This document shows positions 36,411-49,899 of a DNA stretch of 64,000 bases, piece after piece. The DNA is from Serinus canaria (lineage: Eukaryota > Chordata > Aves > Passeriformes > Fringillidae). The translations under genes were made by a program, and so were the position numbers. The stretch covers positions 34,935,146 to 34,999,145 of the forward strand of contig NC_066343.1 of NCBI RefSeq assembly GCF_022539315.1. Direction: 5' to 3'. Numbering within the stretch: the first letter of the stretch is position 1; the number at the start of each line of letters is the position of its first letter. The notes beneath the pieces were generated by a model. The model saw only the letters and a list, made by a program, of their open reading frames with translations. It ran no database searches and was not told the origin of the DNA.

Positions 36411-39400
36411 ACGGGCTCCCGCAATTCAGGCTGTAGCTGGGAATTCCTACTGTTAAAGGAAAGAATTCGGTGCAGAATGTGCATAACCATTAACCTAAAG
36501 TGCCCGGGCAAATTGCCTGTTCTCATGCAAGCGGGCGGGTAACACAAGCTCCGGAGACGTGCCAATGCCCCCCTGAAGGGAGGACAATGTCACTGTTATC
36601 AGCCTCTCTTATTCTTTTTCATAGCTGAAGGTTAAGCCCTGACGCTTACACAAACGCTAGCCATAGCAGAAGGTTGTTTTTCCATCGGATCCCTCGTAGC
36701 ACTCTTGTCTAGAGCAAAAGCTTCATTAAAATTCAGACTTCCACTCCTACCTGATTATTCCAGCAACGAGCCGCAGGAGGTCTGACAAGACCCGGGCAGG
36801 TGGCAATCCTGTCACACGCCGTAGTTTCTGCGCTGCCTTTTTGGAAAGTGGCCAAGAAGCACCAGAAGCACCGAAATTCAGAAAATAACAAATATAACAA
36901 AAGATATTTTTGGGGCGGGGGGGATGTGAAGCAGAAGTGCCAACATTCAGACAACCCAAAAGCGGTTCCGAGCGGCCTTCTGGGCAATCCACAAACTGGA
37001 GGTGCCACGGACCTCATTTATACCTGCAGCTTGACCTCTTTCACAAATTAAATTCTTGAAAAGGGGGGGGGCGGGGAGAAATCTCTACTTTTCTCCAGAT
37101 ACTACGTACACCTCTGCAGGGCAGCCAGCCAAAAACTGCACATCTGCCTTGGAGATCTTTCTTTCTCATTTTGGCTCCCAAGGAAACATGATTCACAAAT
37201 GAAAGGGCACTTTACCAGGCTTACAGCACATCTCGGAGGAAATTCAAAGTTTTTATGTTGTCTCAAAGAGAAAACTCCCAAAACCAAAATGTTATATTCT
37301 TAAAATGATAGAAAAAGCTACTTTTTGCCACATCCTTCCTTCATGAACTCAGCTAAGCCAAGTGCAGTATGTTCTACATGCTGAAGTGCCTCCTTGTTTC
37401 ATAGTCTAAGCTTTGTGAAAAAACTGTTTTCTCCTTTTGTAACTGACTCCAGACTCACTAAGCATGCAATTAATTAAAATTGTATTTATTAATTAATAAC
37501 CATCTTCATTCATAATAAACACAGTTATGGACCTTGGAAAGGGTTAAAGTGCTTTTTGGCTGCTTACCACTTACTATCAATTTGCGTAGTTAACCCAGCA
37601 GGGACTGAGGAGTCAGGCTGGGAATAACAGTATGTTTCCAGTCTACATCAAGGATGGAAGCCTGACATTGTATAAAGTAAACAAAGATGGAGTACTGCAG
37701 AATACTTATTTTAAGTAAGGACTTTATCCAATTTGAGCAAAAAGGATCAAGAATGTTTATGAATAAACCATTGAGTGCAAATACTTTTAGACTCCAACAT
37801 AACAAGCTAGAAATAAACAAGAGATTTCTGTAATATTAATTCTGGTTTAAGCAGTCATTGTATGCATGCTGAGTAAAATTAAATTACTTCAAAATACTTT
37901 GTATTGGAACAAGTAATTCTTACCATTTTGTGATGCTGCACAAATGGTAAATAATATCATAATGTAAGTGTTTTCTACAAAACCCGATGATACATAATTT
38001 CTCCCAATTTATTGTGCTGGTTCATACCAATAAGTTCCCAAAGGAGCGGCTTTGTTAGCAGTAGGTATTGATTTCTGAGCTCAGACTGCATCTTCCCACT
38101 ATTACATTTCACTTGAGAAATTAAAATGTTTCTGAAGACTGGCAGTGGGATGACACACCACCTTCCTGGCAAGGGAACATCACAAGGCATTTACTGCTGT
38201 CAGCGACAATCCCATTTACAAGGCTGTAGTGCATGGGAAACTTTTCTGCATTACTAATGAATAACAACTTCTGAAAGATGGGAAATTAATTTGATAAGAA
38301 GCCACCCAAAGCCTTGCCGAGCAGGATAAAGGCATCCAGGAGGAATGCATAAACAAGATGGCTGAGTCGGCAGGGTACAGCAGGAGGGCTGTCAGAGCAA
38401 CACTTTGACTTTCCTAGGAGACGCTCCTCAAGGAACAGCTTCCCCGAGCCCTGAATGCCACATCAGCAGGGCACTGATTTCACACCCAGCTTCACCTTCT
38501 GGCCTTCTCTGTATGGCCTTACTCACATCTCTACAGCAGTAGTAGGTCTGGCAAGAGTCAGGAAAGTACTGAGTTTCTGACCTCCCTAATTAACTCCTTA
38601 GTCATCGCAGCCCTTGATCTTTCCAGCATGGCCTGTATTCCTTGTACTAATCCCCGAAATCAAGAGAAGTGCTGACAAAAGTATAATTACTCAGGCTGAT
38701 GTTTTATGGTATGGAGCATTTGGTGGCAGGACTACTTGAAGGTGTTCCTGTTCCCCTTACCTGCCAGCCGCTTACTTCTTTCTGGTGGGGAGACTACTAG
38801 AGCAGCTTTGTTGCAAGCTGCTTGAGGAAATGCCCCAGCTTAAAAGAAAAAAAGAAGAAACCTGCAAACAGGCACCATACCTAAGACAGATCCATGTGTG
38901 TGCAGAGGAGACATTAGGAATGAAAGCTGATTTCAATGGGGAGACCCAGAAGCAGGGCTGCCTCAGGCTTGGATCATCCAAACACTTGGTAGCCTTAAAC
39001 ATATGAATGTTCAGGGAGATTTCTGCTCCAGGATGAACTCACTGTATTTTGTATGCCAGGAGACAGCTATGGCCAGCAATAAAATTGCTAGCAAATGTGG
39101 TAATGTTTCCGTTAGGGAAGATGTGTTTGCATCTGGGTTCAGCTAGGATAGCTTTATGCCCAGAGAGTTATCAATCAGTGCTCCTTCCTTTTGATTCTGC
39201 ACTATCAAGTCTGATTAGTATTTTTGTCTCTGAGGTTAGAGACAAATTTATTGTTTTTTCTTCCTAATACCATTACAGCTTTGTCATTTTGGCTTTGTGA
39301 GATACTTTATTTAATCAAAAAGGAGAAGAAAGGATTTTATTTCTACAAAGACTAGCAGGAGGCAAGAGCTGGTATTACCAAGCTTTGAGAACAGTTGCTA

Positions 39401-42400
39401 TAACGAAAATTATTCTCCAAATGGAGGCTGAGGGCACTGACCACAGTGAACTGAGCTGCGACATGTAATTTCATTACTTTGGCTGGGCTAATCTGCCTAA
39501 GCTTATTGCTGCCTTCAGCAAGGGAGCACGGTGGCTTGCAGCCACAGTGGAGGGATGTAAAAAGCTGGAGGGTTGCTACAATTTTCTCAAGTACCTAAAA
39601 AGTATCCGAGTGGTCATTAGCTGCTGCCTCTTCCTTTAAACAGGTCACACACTACTGTGATCTGAAAACACACTGGTTAGGCAGCATTGCTGTTACAGAC
39701 TTGCTCTTGAAGAATTACCACGCACACAGGAAATCTGTTTGATTCCCACATGTGTTTGGTTTTCAGACTTACAGGCTCCATGGTGGGGTGGGGGGAAAAA
39801 CCAACAACCAAACCATCATTAATTCCCTTGAGATTTGTGCTGCATTATTTTACTCTATGCAATCCTTTGTTCTTCGTGAGGCTGTATATACCAGTACAGC
39901 ATTTCTTCTCCTTCCCAGCTCTTTGAAAGTAAGAGAGTAGGATGAATAACAATCTTGCATGGTGGGTATGTATATCTGTCTGTAAACATTTATATGTGAC
40001 TTTCATGTCTGTGAATTGTGCTGGGCAGATAATCACGAAAACTTGACAGTCTCTCTTCAAAGCAGAACTGTGAGAAGCAATTACATACACTTTGAATACC
40101 AGCTGGACAAGCTTCCCACACCATAAAACACCGTGTTTAATTTTGAACCTGGAGGAGTTGCATCCTGCCATCTTTACTCTGTCTTCAAATAAGATTACTG
40201 CACTGTGCTCCAGGAAAAAAACCATGATGCTTATCATTTGCACTAGCTGCAGAAAACCCTGGCTGGATTCACTGACCTTTGTGATACACAGGGTAGGACT
40301 GAATCAATCATCTTTAATACTTAAAACCTACCAACAGAAAGAGGGAAGTGCACAGCTCCCTCCGATATATGCTGTTCTGTTATCTGTAGCCAAATCCTTA
40401 GTATATAAGGATCTGAGCTTTGTAAACTGCCTCATAAAATCCTGCATTTATCACTGGTGTCGGTATTGGGTGTAACTAAACCAGCACAGAGAGTGGTTTA
40501 GCAACATGTATAAACACGACCAAGCAATGCAAATCACAGTTCCTGTAACTCATTTTGAGCTGTTCTTAGAACAGGGAGGAGCAATACACAATAAAGGGTG
40601 AAAATCATCGGTTTTCCCCCTTTTGAGCTTTTACTTCTTGTTAATTAATTCATACTGTGAATTAGTTCTGGTTGGTGGATACATTTAGGTGTTTTGTGAA
40701 TCTGAGAGCATGTCCTTACCTCCATTCACATTATGAAACAAGCACAACAAACATGCCTATTGACTGTGTATCTGCATTTGGTCATTTGAGAAATGTGTCA
40801 CCATAAAGGTCACTTGGATGCCTGAGGACAGGAGTAAGGAAGGTGTAAGTGTAGATACCCAAACATTGCACAAGGGCTGTCAAGTGAAAGGAGCTGTGGA
40901 CAGGCTCTTTTGCACCCCCATAAAACCTGCTACTCCACACACTACTGACAGCAATGTGTTTACTTTTTTTTAACTCAAGGCATATATACCTGCGCTCAGT
41001 CAGTTTCAAATTATCATTAATCAGCACTCCAAAACCACCCTGAAGTCTTCACACACTCCTTGCTGTAAGCCAGTCAGCCAGAACATGGGAAAAAAGTCTT
41101 GTGTGATTTAATTTCCTTGGTCTGAAACATCAAAAGGAGTGTTAACTATGTGGACAAAAATCCTATTCTGATTTATCAGGACTTAAGTACATGTTTTTAA
41201 ATCACTACTTGCATTTTTCCCTAAGTATATGTCCAGCTAGCCACTGTAAGGACAATTTCTGCTTGAGTGCCAGCTACACCTCTATTATGATAAAGCGACC
41301 GGCCAAGAATTACCAGTAAAACCCAGAATATGATAGAGGTGGAACTGGCAAAATTAAGGAAAAAAACTGTGAACATTCTAAATAATGGCATTTTCTTGTG
41401 TCATTTCCTTCTATGGGAAAGCTCTCTGAAGAGAGCTGTGTTTGCAGGGACTTTAACAAATCCTGCTGAGAAGGGAGGTGTTACCTGAGAGGAATATGTT
41501 GTCCTCCACATCTGTACTTTTTGCTAAAAATGAAGCTGTATGCCCTGAAACTTTGCTCCTCTGTATCAGGTCAGGGTTTTGCTCAACTTGCTCTGGTGCC
41601 AAGCTGAGCTGTCAGCGCACTGCTAACACTCAGGAAAAGGGGAGAGGGGCTGTGGTGCTATAAAACCCTGGGAAAAGGGGAGAGAGGTAATGACACCGAG
41701 GGGCAGCAGAGTCTCCCTTGCGCCCACAAAGTGCAGCATGGCAGAGGCAAGTTGTCTTGCACCACTCTCTGATCAAATTCAGTGGATGGTCAGAGAGCTG
41801 GGAACGGTTGAGACCATCCCACAGAAATTTTTGAACAGACTAATGTTTGAAGACCATGAAGAGGATGATCTTTCACTTCTAAAGAAATGAGCAAGTTCCA
41901 TTAAAAGGCACAGAAAGGGATCTTGTGTAAATTCTATTTGCCTTCTCCACTTAATTGAAAACAAAGTAATTGGCAAGATTCAACAAGGACACAAGACAAT
42001 AATGCCTCAAAACTAGGACATGGTATTAATAGGCTTAAAATCCCTTAGAACAGCATTTGCTTATCCTATTTTTAAATGTTTTAAATTAGTACATTGCATG
42101 AAACTTTAATGATACATGGTACGAGTGCAAGTTGTGCCACCAGTCCATTGCATTGAGATTGGAGATAATTTGGCTTCTCAACTTGGCCTACTGTACCTGG
42201 CATTGTTTTCCCCAGCTCCTACCACTGGTAATTTCCTGCACAAATGGGCAATCCCAGCCTGCATTTTGAATCTGTATTTAGACTTTGGAAGATCTATCAC
42301 TTAGCGTTGGTGAAAGTATCTGTTATTTTTGCAAAAATAGCAGGCAGCTTAACATGTCTGGGTTTTGGCTTGGCTTCTTCTTTTGCTTCACAGAGAGACT

Positions 42401-44951
42401 CATGAGTGGCTCTTTTGATGCCATTGGCTTTTTCAACATTACATACTATCTATTAATTTCATACTACCAGACTTCCTTGGCTGTTATGTATAAAATGATT
42501 TCCAAGTGACTAACTTGCAGACAAACAAATGAGGTTGGGCTCTGGACCAGGTAAGGGAGCACCAGCCAGGGAGTCTGGCACTGTGTTTGTGTTTGTCTCT
42601 GCCTTAAAATGATGAGTCTTCATGCAGAAAAAAGGCAGAAGCATCTGTATGAAGTGTGACAGTGAGCAGAAGGTGCTGATATGATTCTGATCCCTGAAAT
42701 CTATTCAGACAGCCTGTGACTGAGCTATTTGTGCAGCTGCAAGGTCAAAGAAAAAGTGGGCACAGAAAGAAGCAAATACTGTTTCCTTATCCTTTGTTGT
42801 AGGGTCATTTTTTGTTGTAGGGTATTTTTTTTTTCCAATAAGGGAGTGTACACAATAGATATAGAATACACAATGCAAGCAGACTTCCAGTGATTCTCAA
42901 AAACATTGCTCAAAAACGTCTGCCCCTAGGCATATCACTCAACGAATCCCAGAAGCTGGAAACTTCAGACCTACCCTAACACTGAAGACATATAATAACC
43001 AGAAACAACAGGCCTTGAAAGCAACTTCAAAACCCTAGGAAGTCCGGGAGTGAACTTTCTTTATTGCTCCTAATTACAGAATCTTTCTTATCTTTCTCCT
43101 TATCTCAGTGGAAAAACTCATATTTTAAATGTGAGAAACATATAAATAACAGGCCCAGCTAAGTCATTACATTTTCCTGATATTTTTCTCTGATCTTGTT
43201 TTTTCTACCTCTTTTTTTTTCTTTATCTTGGCTACCTCTTACTAAAAATGCTTGCTTTCTACTTGACTCTCCTTTCTCTATTTTCATTCCTAAAGCCAAA
43301 ACAAAGAACAATGGCTATCAGCTATGGTCCGTCATAATTCCTTTGTTGACATTTTCCTTAGCCTTCTTCTTACCTCTCTTTACCTAAAATAGAAATGTTA
43401 AGCCTTAATCAAAGAAAAATAAAGGGTAAACATTATGTTCTCCCAGTTTTCCGAGTTTATCCCTAAGGTTAGTAGCTATAGCTGTATCAGCCATACCTGA
43501 TTGAATGTAGCAAGAGTCAGGGTTCCTCAGCAATGAGGTATAAGGAAGAGGTTCCACTTTTGTCCAGGACATAAGCCCAAATGTGCAGTACAGCCCCTCC
43601 CATGCTCCTTCCTGTCTCCCTTTTATGCCAGTGACCACACTGTGGCAGAGGGAAGAGAGACAGCTGTTTAGGTAACAAATCACTTTAATGTCACATAAAA
43701 GAATGCAGAACCAAAATCTGAGCTAATAGGTTTTACTTAACAGTTTTGCCAGGCTCAGCACAGGTAAATTAGTTACCAGGATCCTTCAGGATGGCAGAGT
43801 GCACAGATGACCACAGCCCCCTCTCTGACATCTCTGAGATGTAAACTTGAGTGAGCAACAGACTTCTACTGTCATTATTTCCTATCAAGCTGCATCATCC
43901 TGAAGACTACCAAGAATTTTGGGCACCTCCTTTCTCGCCTTAGAATTTCCCTTGACATTAAAGCATTGCAAATTTACACCAGAAAATGAATAGAGAAGTT
44001 GTTCCCAGATAAATGGTTAAACAAATTGTTTCATCTGTAGTTGAATACATGTATTTTTTAGTGTTAATTAACAAACATTAATTTTCAAAATGAGAAGACC
44101 TTCAGGATAAAAACTTTTGGCTAATGGATAAAATTTTGATCAGCTTGATGATTTGAGTTACAAAATCAGTATTTCATAACAGGAACTTAATCCCTTTCAT
44201 TATAAGTAGTTTTTGTTAAGTGATGGAGAATTTTCAGGATTATATTAAAAAATCCCAATTTACTCTGCTATGAAACTTTTGCTTCCTCTTCCTAAACTCT
44301 TTTTTTTTTTTTCCTGTATGGTCCGGCAGTTCGGAAGAAACACGAATAAAAAACTAAGCAGGGGAATTTTTGGACAGATAAAAGACATCTTTTCCTGATA
44401 GCCAAACCTCTTGATGCACTTTGAAGGCAGTAATCATCAGTCTTTGCATTTTTCTTTCCCTTTCAGGGAGGACAGCAAGGTGGAGATGCTTAAAATGACC
44501 CTTTAAAATTATCTTTGTGAGTCTCTTGTCAAAGACTAGCCTTGGTCCCTACCAGTCTATCTTTTATTTTTCCTTTTGTTACTCCCTGGAACAGAGCTCT
44601 GTTTTCCCAAGAGGGTTTTGATAGTAGCAAATTGCTCATATCAGCTTAGAAAAACCCATCCTCTCCTGCACTGTATGTCCTTTTATTTAATTTATAATAG
44701 TGAGGCAATTGGATCCTTTGCTTTGTTCTCTATATAAAGTAACAGAAACCTAATAGGAGCAACCGGTAGAAAGGAAAACATTACTCTAGGGCAGGGAAAA
44801 AATGTCCCTGTGACAGACATCACAGTGGGAAATCATGACCTGGTTTAGTTTCAGCCAAAGAGGTGGTTATTAGGGCAACTTAGTTCAAGAAGCAAGTTAC
44901 ATCAGGTTTTTGCATTCTTTGGGAGTGAGAAGGACAAAGGACGACAGCACC

Positions 44952-45003
44952 AAAAAAAAAAAAAAAAAAAAAAAAAAGTCACACAAGGAAGTCACACAAG
45001 GAG
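44952..45003. repeat. A26 run followed by a 13-bp direct duplication
   Basis: Twenty-six A, then GTCACACAAGGAA at 44978-44990 and GTCACACAAGGAG at 44991-45003. It could be a retrotransposition tail or simple slippage. No retrotransposed body is recognisable upstream. Confidence 0.85.
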
Positions 45004-48000
45004 AGGAAAGCAGTCTGCTTTCACCTTTTTTCACCTTTTTTTCCACCTTTTATTCACAGTATATTTCCACTGCTGACTTCTCATTTTGCAGATTCATGGT
45101 TGTCTGAGTGTTGACAGGAATCAATTGGCTTGACATTACTTGAGATAGATGCTCTGTACAAGAACAGGAGCTTTAACAGTAATATTGTTTTGCTATCAAG
45201 GTTCAAAGCTGGGACTCTACAGGTAACACAGGCGAAGTTACAGTCAAAGATAATCACCGACATTGGTACAAGTCAAAGAATCCCACTAGTCTTGTGATCC
45301 TCTCCAAGTAAACTGTGTGTATGGAAAGCAACTGAATTAAAATGCTATTCTGACTGATAAAAATGCAGACTCTTCACCCACTACTGTGGCGATGCATTTC
45401 CCCCTTCTCAGACCACACTATGATCTGAGACATAAAGGAGACAGGTCAGTGGTTACTGTATTTTACAGTCATGTCTGTCACCAGAAAAATCCCTTATAAT
45501 TCCATTCCTTATTTTGTTTTTGTAAAGCATCATATTAAGTTATTGGTCTACAAAAAGAAGTAAGAAAAATAAGAAAACATCATAAAATATTGTAATGCAG
45601 GCAATAAAAATGTAGGATCCATATAGGAAGAACGCAAGCTTAGTATAAAGTTTACAAACGTCTCAATCCAGTACTCTCAAACCCTACATTTGCTGTTCCT
45701 GTATTAACAACAGAACACCTTTGTTACCCCTCTGGTTTCATATTTATTCATGACTAGCACATGTTACCCCACACCAACAGTTTGATATTGGTATTATACA
45801 TATGAAAAAAATGTAATCAGAAATAATTCCTCTGTTGGCGACGACTCCATTTAACAACTTTCATTAATTTGATCTTTTTGGAAATGTACCTGCATTTTCA
45901 AAAAACATAAAAAATTATATTGAGTTTTAGTTTCTTCATTATTTTTAATGTACTGCATTATTGATGTTGCCTCATTGACCTTGTCCCCTGAGGTAAGCAC
46001 TGCTGACACCTTTTTTATTATTTTTCTCATTAATAAACACGTGCCTTCTTCACTAGGCCATGTATTTCTTCCACCATGTAGAGTGGATAAAGTGTCTTTT
46101 ATAATTCATTTATTATTCATTGACTGTTGATTCAAAGTCTTTCCATGCCATCTTTCTATGAAAAGACCACTGGAGTGGTTAGCTTCTTAATTTTGTAACC
46201 ACGCACATAACTTAGCTGTTTGTGTAAGAATTGCAGACTCTGTATTTGGACACTGATAAGTGAAAACGGAAAATATTTGTTGTTGCTGTTTTGCCTAGGA
46301 GCAAAGTATGTTATTAATGTAATTTGCTAGTAATATCTCATTTTAAAATACAAATGCTGACCAGCACCTCAGTGAGGGGAATCCCTATCACTTTTGCCAT
46401 CCTTCCCTAAAATCACCGTGTCCCTTATCCTTTTAGCAAACTTTTTAACAGGCTATGCTGTGAGATTTAATAGACTAGACTACAGATAACTCTATAGTTG
46501 GACATTAGCCTACAGGGTAGCTAAATCTGTTATTCCAGATTAGGAAATAAAAATAAAAGAAAAATATTCTGTGACCTTTACAGTGTTCTTAGCCGCACAG
46601 ATCCACCAAAGGCAGAGAAAAGGACCTTCCTCTGCCACATCATCCAGGCATGCACTTCCCCTACTCTACTTCATCTAAATGCAGATGTCTGTGTAGCATT
46701 TACTTAGCTCCCTCTTCTTCTGTCTTAGGCATACAAACATGGTAAATACAGGGACTCTTTTAAAGTCTCTGAGTGTATAATTGCCATGTTTATCCATAAT
46801 GATATAGGAAGCGTTCAGTCCAAAGAAACCCAAAAAACCCCAAGGTTAGGAGATAAAACCCCTTGACTATTATAATTTCATTTCACTGACTCTGTAATTG
46901 CAAAAGTGAAGTCAATGCATTTTCTCTGCCTGATGGGGAGGATACAAATGTAAAAGGTCAAGGCTTTATCCATCTGTGGTTCTGTCACTGACTTAGTGTA
47001 TAATCTTGTACAAATCACTTTAAACTGTTGTGTATCAGGTTCCTAATTAGGATAGTTAATGGCATCTTCTTGCTCTGCAAATAATTTTAGGTCTATGTCA
47101 ATTCTAGTAGTTTAATAATGTGAATCAACATTAATTTATTGGACAATGCTTTTAAATGCCTTTTGTGTGCTTATTTTTCTGTACTAACGTTTCCAAACCT
47201 TTTTATTATCAGACTGTAAAATGTATTTTAAATCCGTATTTTTATAATTTCATTCTCCCACAATTGGTAGTGAAAAGTGATTTTTTTTCAGCAATGTGTG
47301 CTGTTTTCCTCTAATGCTGAGTGATGACAAGTGATCTGAAAAGTAATGCCATCACAGCAATATAAAGGTATAGCTTGAAACATTGACTTTATTCAGAATT
47401 GTTCACAATTGCATTCATTCAATGCCACCTATTTATTCTTTTATTCCCTCATCTATTCATTCTCTCATGCACCCTGCTATTCCCTGCATTATGTATCAGT
47501 TTGCAAACCTCTGGGCATATTCAATGCCCTTTTCATGACTTACTAATAACCTACCACCTGTTCACTCACTCACTCTTGGACAGATCTGCCCTCGGTCTCA
47601 GATCTGGCTTCTGAAACACTTTTGGTCTTCTCTCAGTCCCTACTCTGCTCCTGTATCTTCTACCCTGCAGCTTATTTGTTTGTGAATTTAATTAAGGACT
47701 GCAGGTTTAAGAGCACCGTCAGTTGTTACAGCTTTCTTTAACCCCTTTTTCTTTCTTAATTGCTTTTTTATTTTTCCTGGCACAGATTTGATACAGCTTG
47801 CCTAGACTTAAAATACCAGTGTGTATATTCAACCTCAACACATTGTCTGAAGTGTGTTAGGACTCAGGCAGTCTTTACATAATGTTACTTTGCAGAAAGC
47901 ATTATGTGTCCTTTTTAAGATTAGACTTTATTATGCTTATAGTAGAGGTTTTTAAAACCATGTTTCCTCCATGTCCTTGGAATGCCCATTATGGAATTGA

Positions 48001-49622
48001 TGTGGACATGTATTAATAATTGTGCATTGTATGATCTCATTGCCACAGCATGCAGTATTTGGAAGATTATTATCTCTTTTAGGAAAACAAAATCAGTTAT
48101 AATTACCATGAGGACCAGTATCTTTAGCCCTACACCACTGGCTCACATACAACCCAGATTAATATTACAGACCTCTGGAAAACCTCTCAATTTTGTGTCA
48201 GAGGCCATTTTTTTTTTAGTCTTGTGAAAGAAATTACTTATAATTGTAACCAAAAGGAATTCTCAATGATGCAACTCATGGTACCAGCTCTAAGTTCCCA
48301 ACATTGTTATTACCAGTGTTTTTTTTTTCTCATCAAATTCCATTTGGTAATATATATTAAAAAGAAGGTTCTAAATGTGATTGGGAATCTGCCATTTGAC
48401 AAGGTACAAATATCAATTCCTTGTTTTACCTCCAGCCTTCAAATCTGTAAAACTCTCCAGATTTTGCTGAGAATAGAGATTGAAAGCTAATTTATACACA
48501 TTAACAATACAATTCTTAAAAGGTAATGATATATAACCTGGAGTTAGAAATAATGGAAATTTTGTCTTGGTGCTAGCCTTTTCTCCAGTTCCCTTGTGCC
48601 ACTCCTGGGTTTTGGAAATTTGTGCAGACTGAAGGCTTCAAGAGGAAACCTGACAAAACCCCTGTGATTTTCCTACTCAGAGCTAAGAACTGCCCATGCC
48701 TAGATTTTGTAAAATGAGAGATTTAAAAAGCATCTTTGTTTCTTCCCTTGGAATATCATTTCATATCTGTATCCCTCAGGACATGCTTAAAGTCTTGTCT
48801 ACACTAGGTTTTGCTAGCATATTAATACCAGCACTCAGTCCCAGTGGAGATGCAGGTTAGTCTTCTGATGGTATAAATTACAGCAATTTTCCCAACACAA
48901 TATGATAATGATTTTTTATCACGCTACTGTATTTTCAGCAAGGATTTTCTAGCATGGGTTCATTTGACCCTTTCATTTATGCCCCTGTAAGACTCATCAG
49001 AAGTGGTTCTCCCCCTTCCTTGCAGACCATGGCTTCTCAGGCCCTCCTGCTCCCCGCTGCTGCTGTCCCCCAGAGCTGGGTATGACTACTTTTTTCTCCA
49101 TGCTCCATATCCAATGCTTTGACAGCATTATGGCCCTATTTGATGTCAATGGTGTGATGAACACTGGTTATCCAATATAAAGCTGGACTAAATTACATCA
49201 CCATTTTGAAAATGTAGTGCAGGAAAATTCATTTCCCACTGTTTACCACACAACAGACTGTTGTCTACGCTAGTACCCTCCTTCAGATGCTACCACTTTG
49301 TAGACCCTGAAATGTCAAGGTTGCTTGCATGTAACTTCCTTAATCTGAAGTTATTATCATGTCTCCATGCTTTAAGAGGCTTGATCTCCTCAATGATTTC
49401 TTCTCAAGATTATTTCTTACCTACAGCTAATGTGAATTATTATATATTGACTAGCATGTTATTGTAAAAATACAGTATTGTGTAACGCTGGAATTTAAAG
49501 GTCAGCCAGTAAAGCAAGTGCTAATATCTGACAAACTAAATATTTTGTTCAGTCTTGCTTCAATGACTACTGCTAACCAAGCTATGGCAATCTCATGATA
49601 CTGGTATCACCACTTCCACAGC

Positions 49623-49665
49623 AATAAAAAAACCCAAACCAAACCCCAGTCTCAAACCAAACAGC
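49623..49665. repeat. A/C-rich low-complexity tract
   Basis: AAAAAAACCCAAACCAAACC-type sequence on the plus strand. Confidence 0.7.
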
Positions 49666-49899
49666 CATGTGCTGGTCCATGTCATTCATCTGAACAGTCA
49701 CACCAGGCGTGCACGAACATGATGGTAATCAATAACTCATCAGTGACTCAGCAGAAGATTGCAGGTGAGATCTGTGCATTTACTGACCTATTTTCTGTCC
49801 TCCTTTTATATACCGCCAAGCAGTCACCTAAGCGAACCTATGCTTTTAAGGTGCAATAATCCCAGTAACACTTGCTTTCGATGCGAGTTCTTTCATTCC

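Larger units (their letters stand above)
36411..49890. other. AT-rich non-coding interval upstream of the 50-kb CpG island
   Basis: No supported gene. G-rich runs occur at about 36914-36924 and 37062-37076. Notable items are the A26 run with flanking duplication near 44952, an A/C-rich tract at 49623-49665, and enhancer-like stretches at about 39430-39510 and 47940-48100. A 66-codon frame at 41690-41890 is discussed as a finding. Confidence 0.5.
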
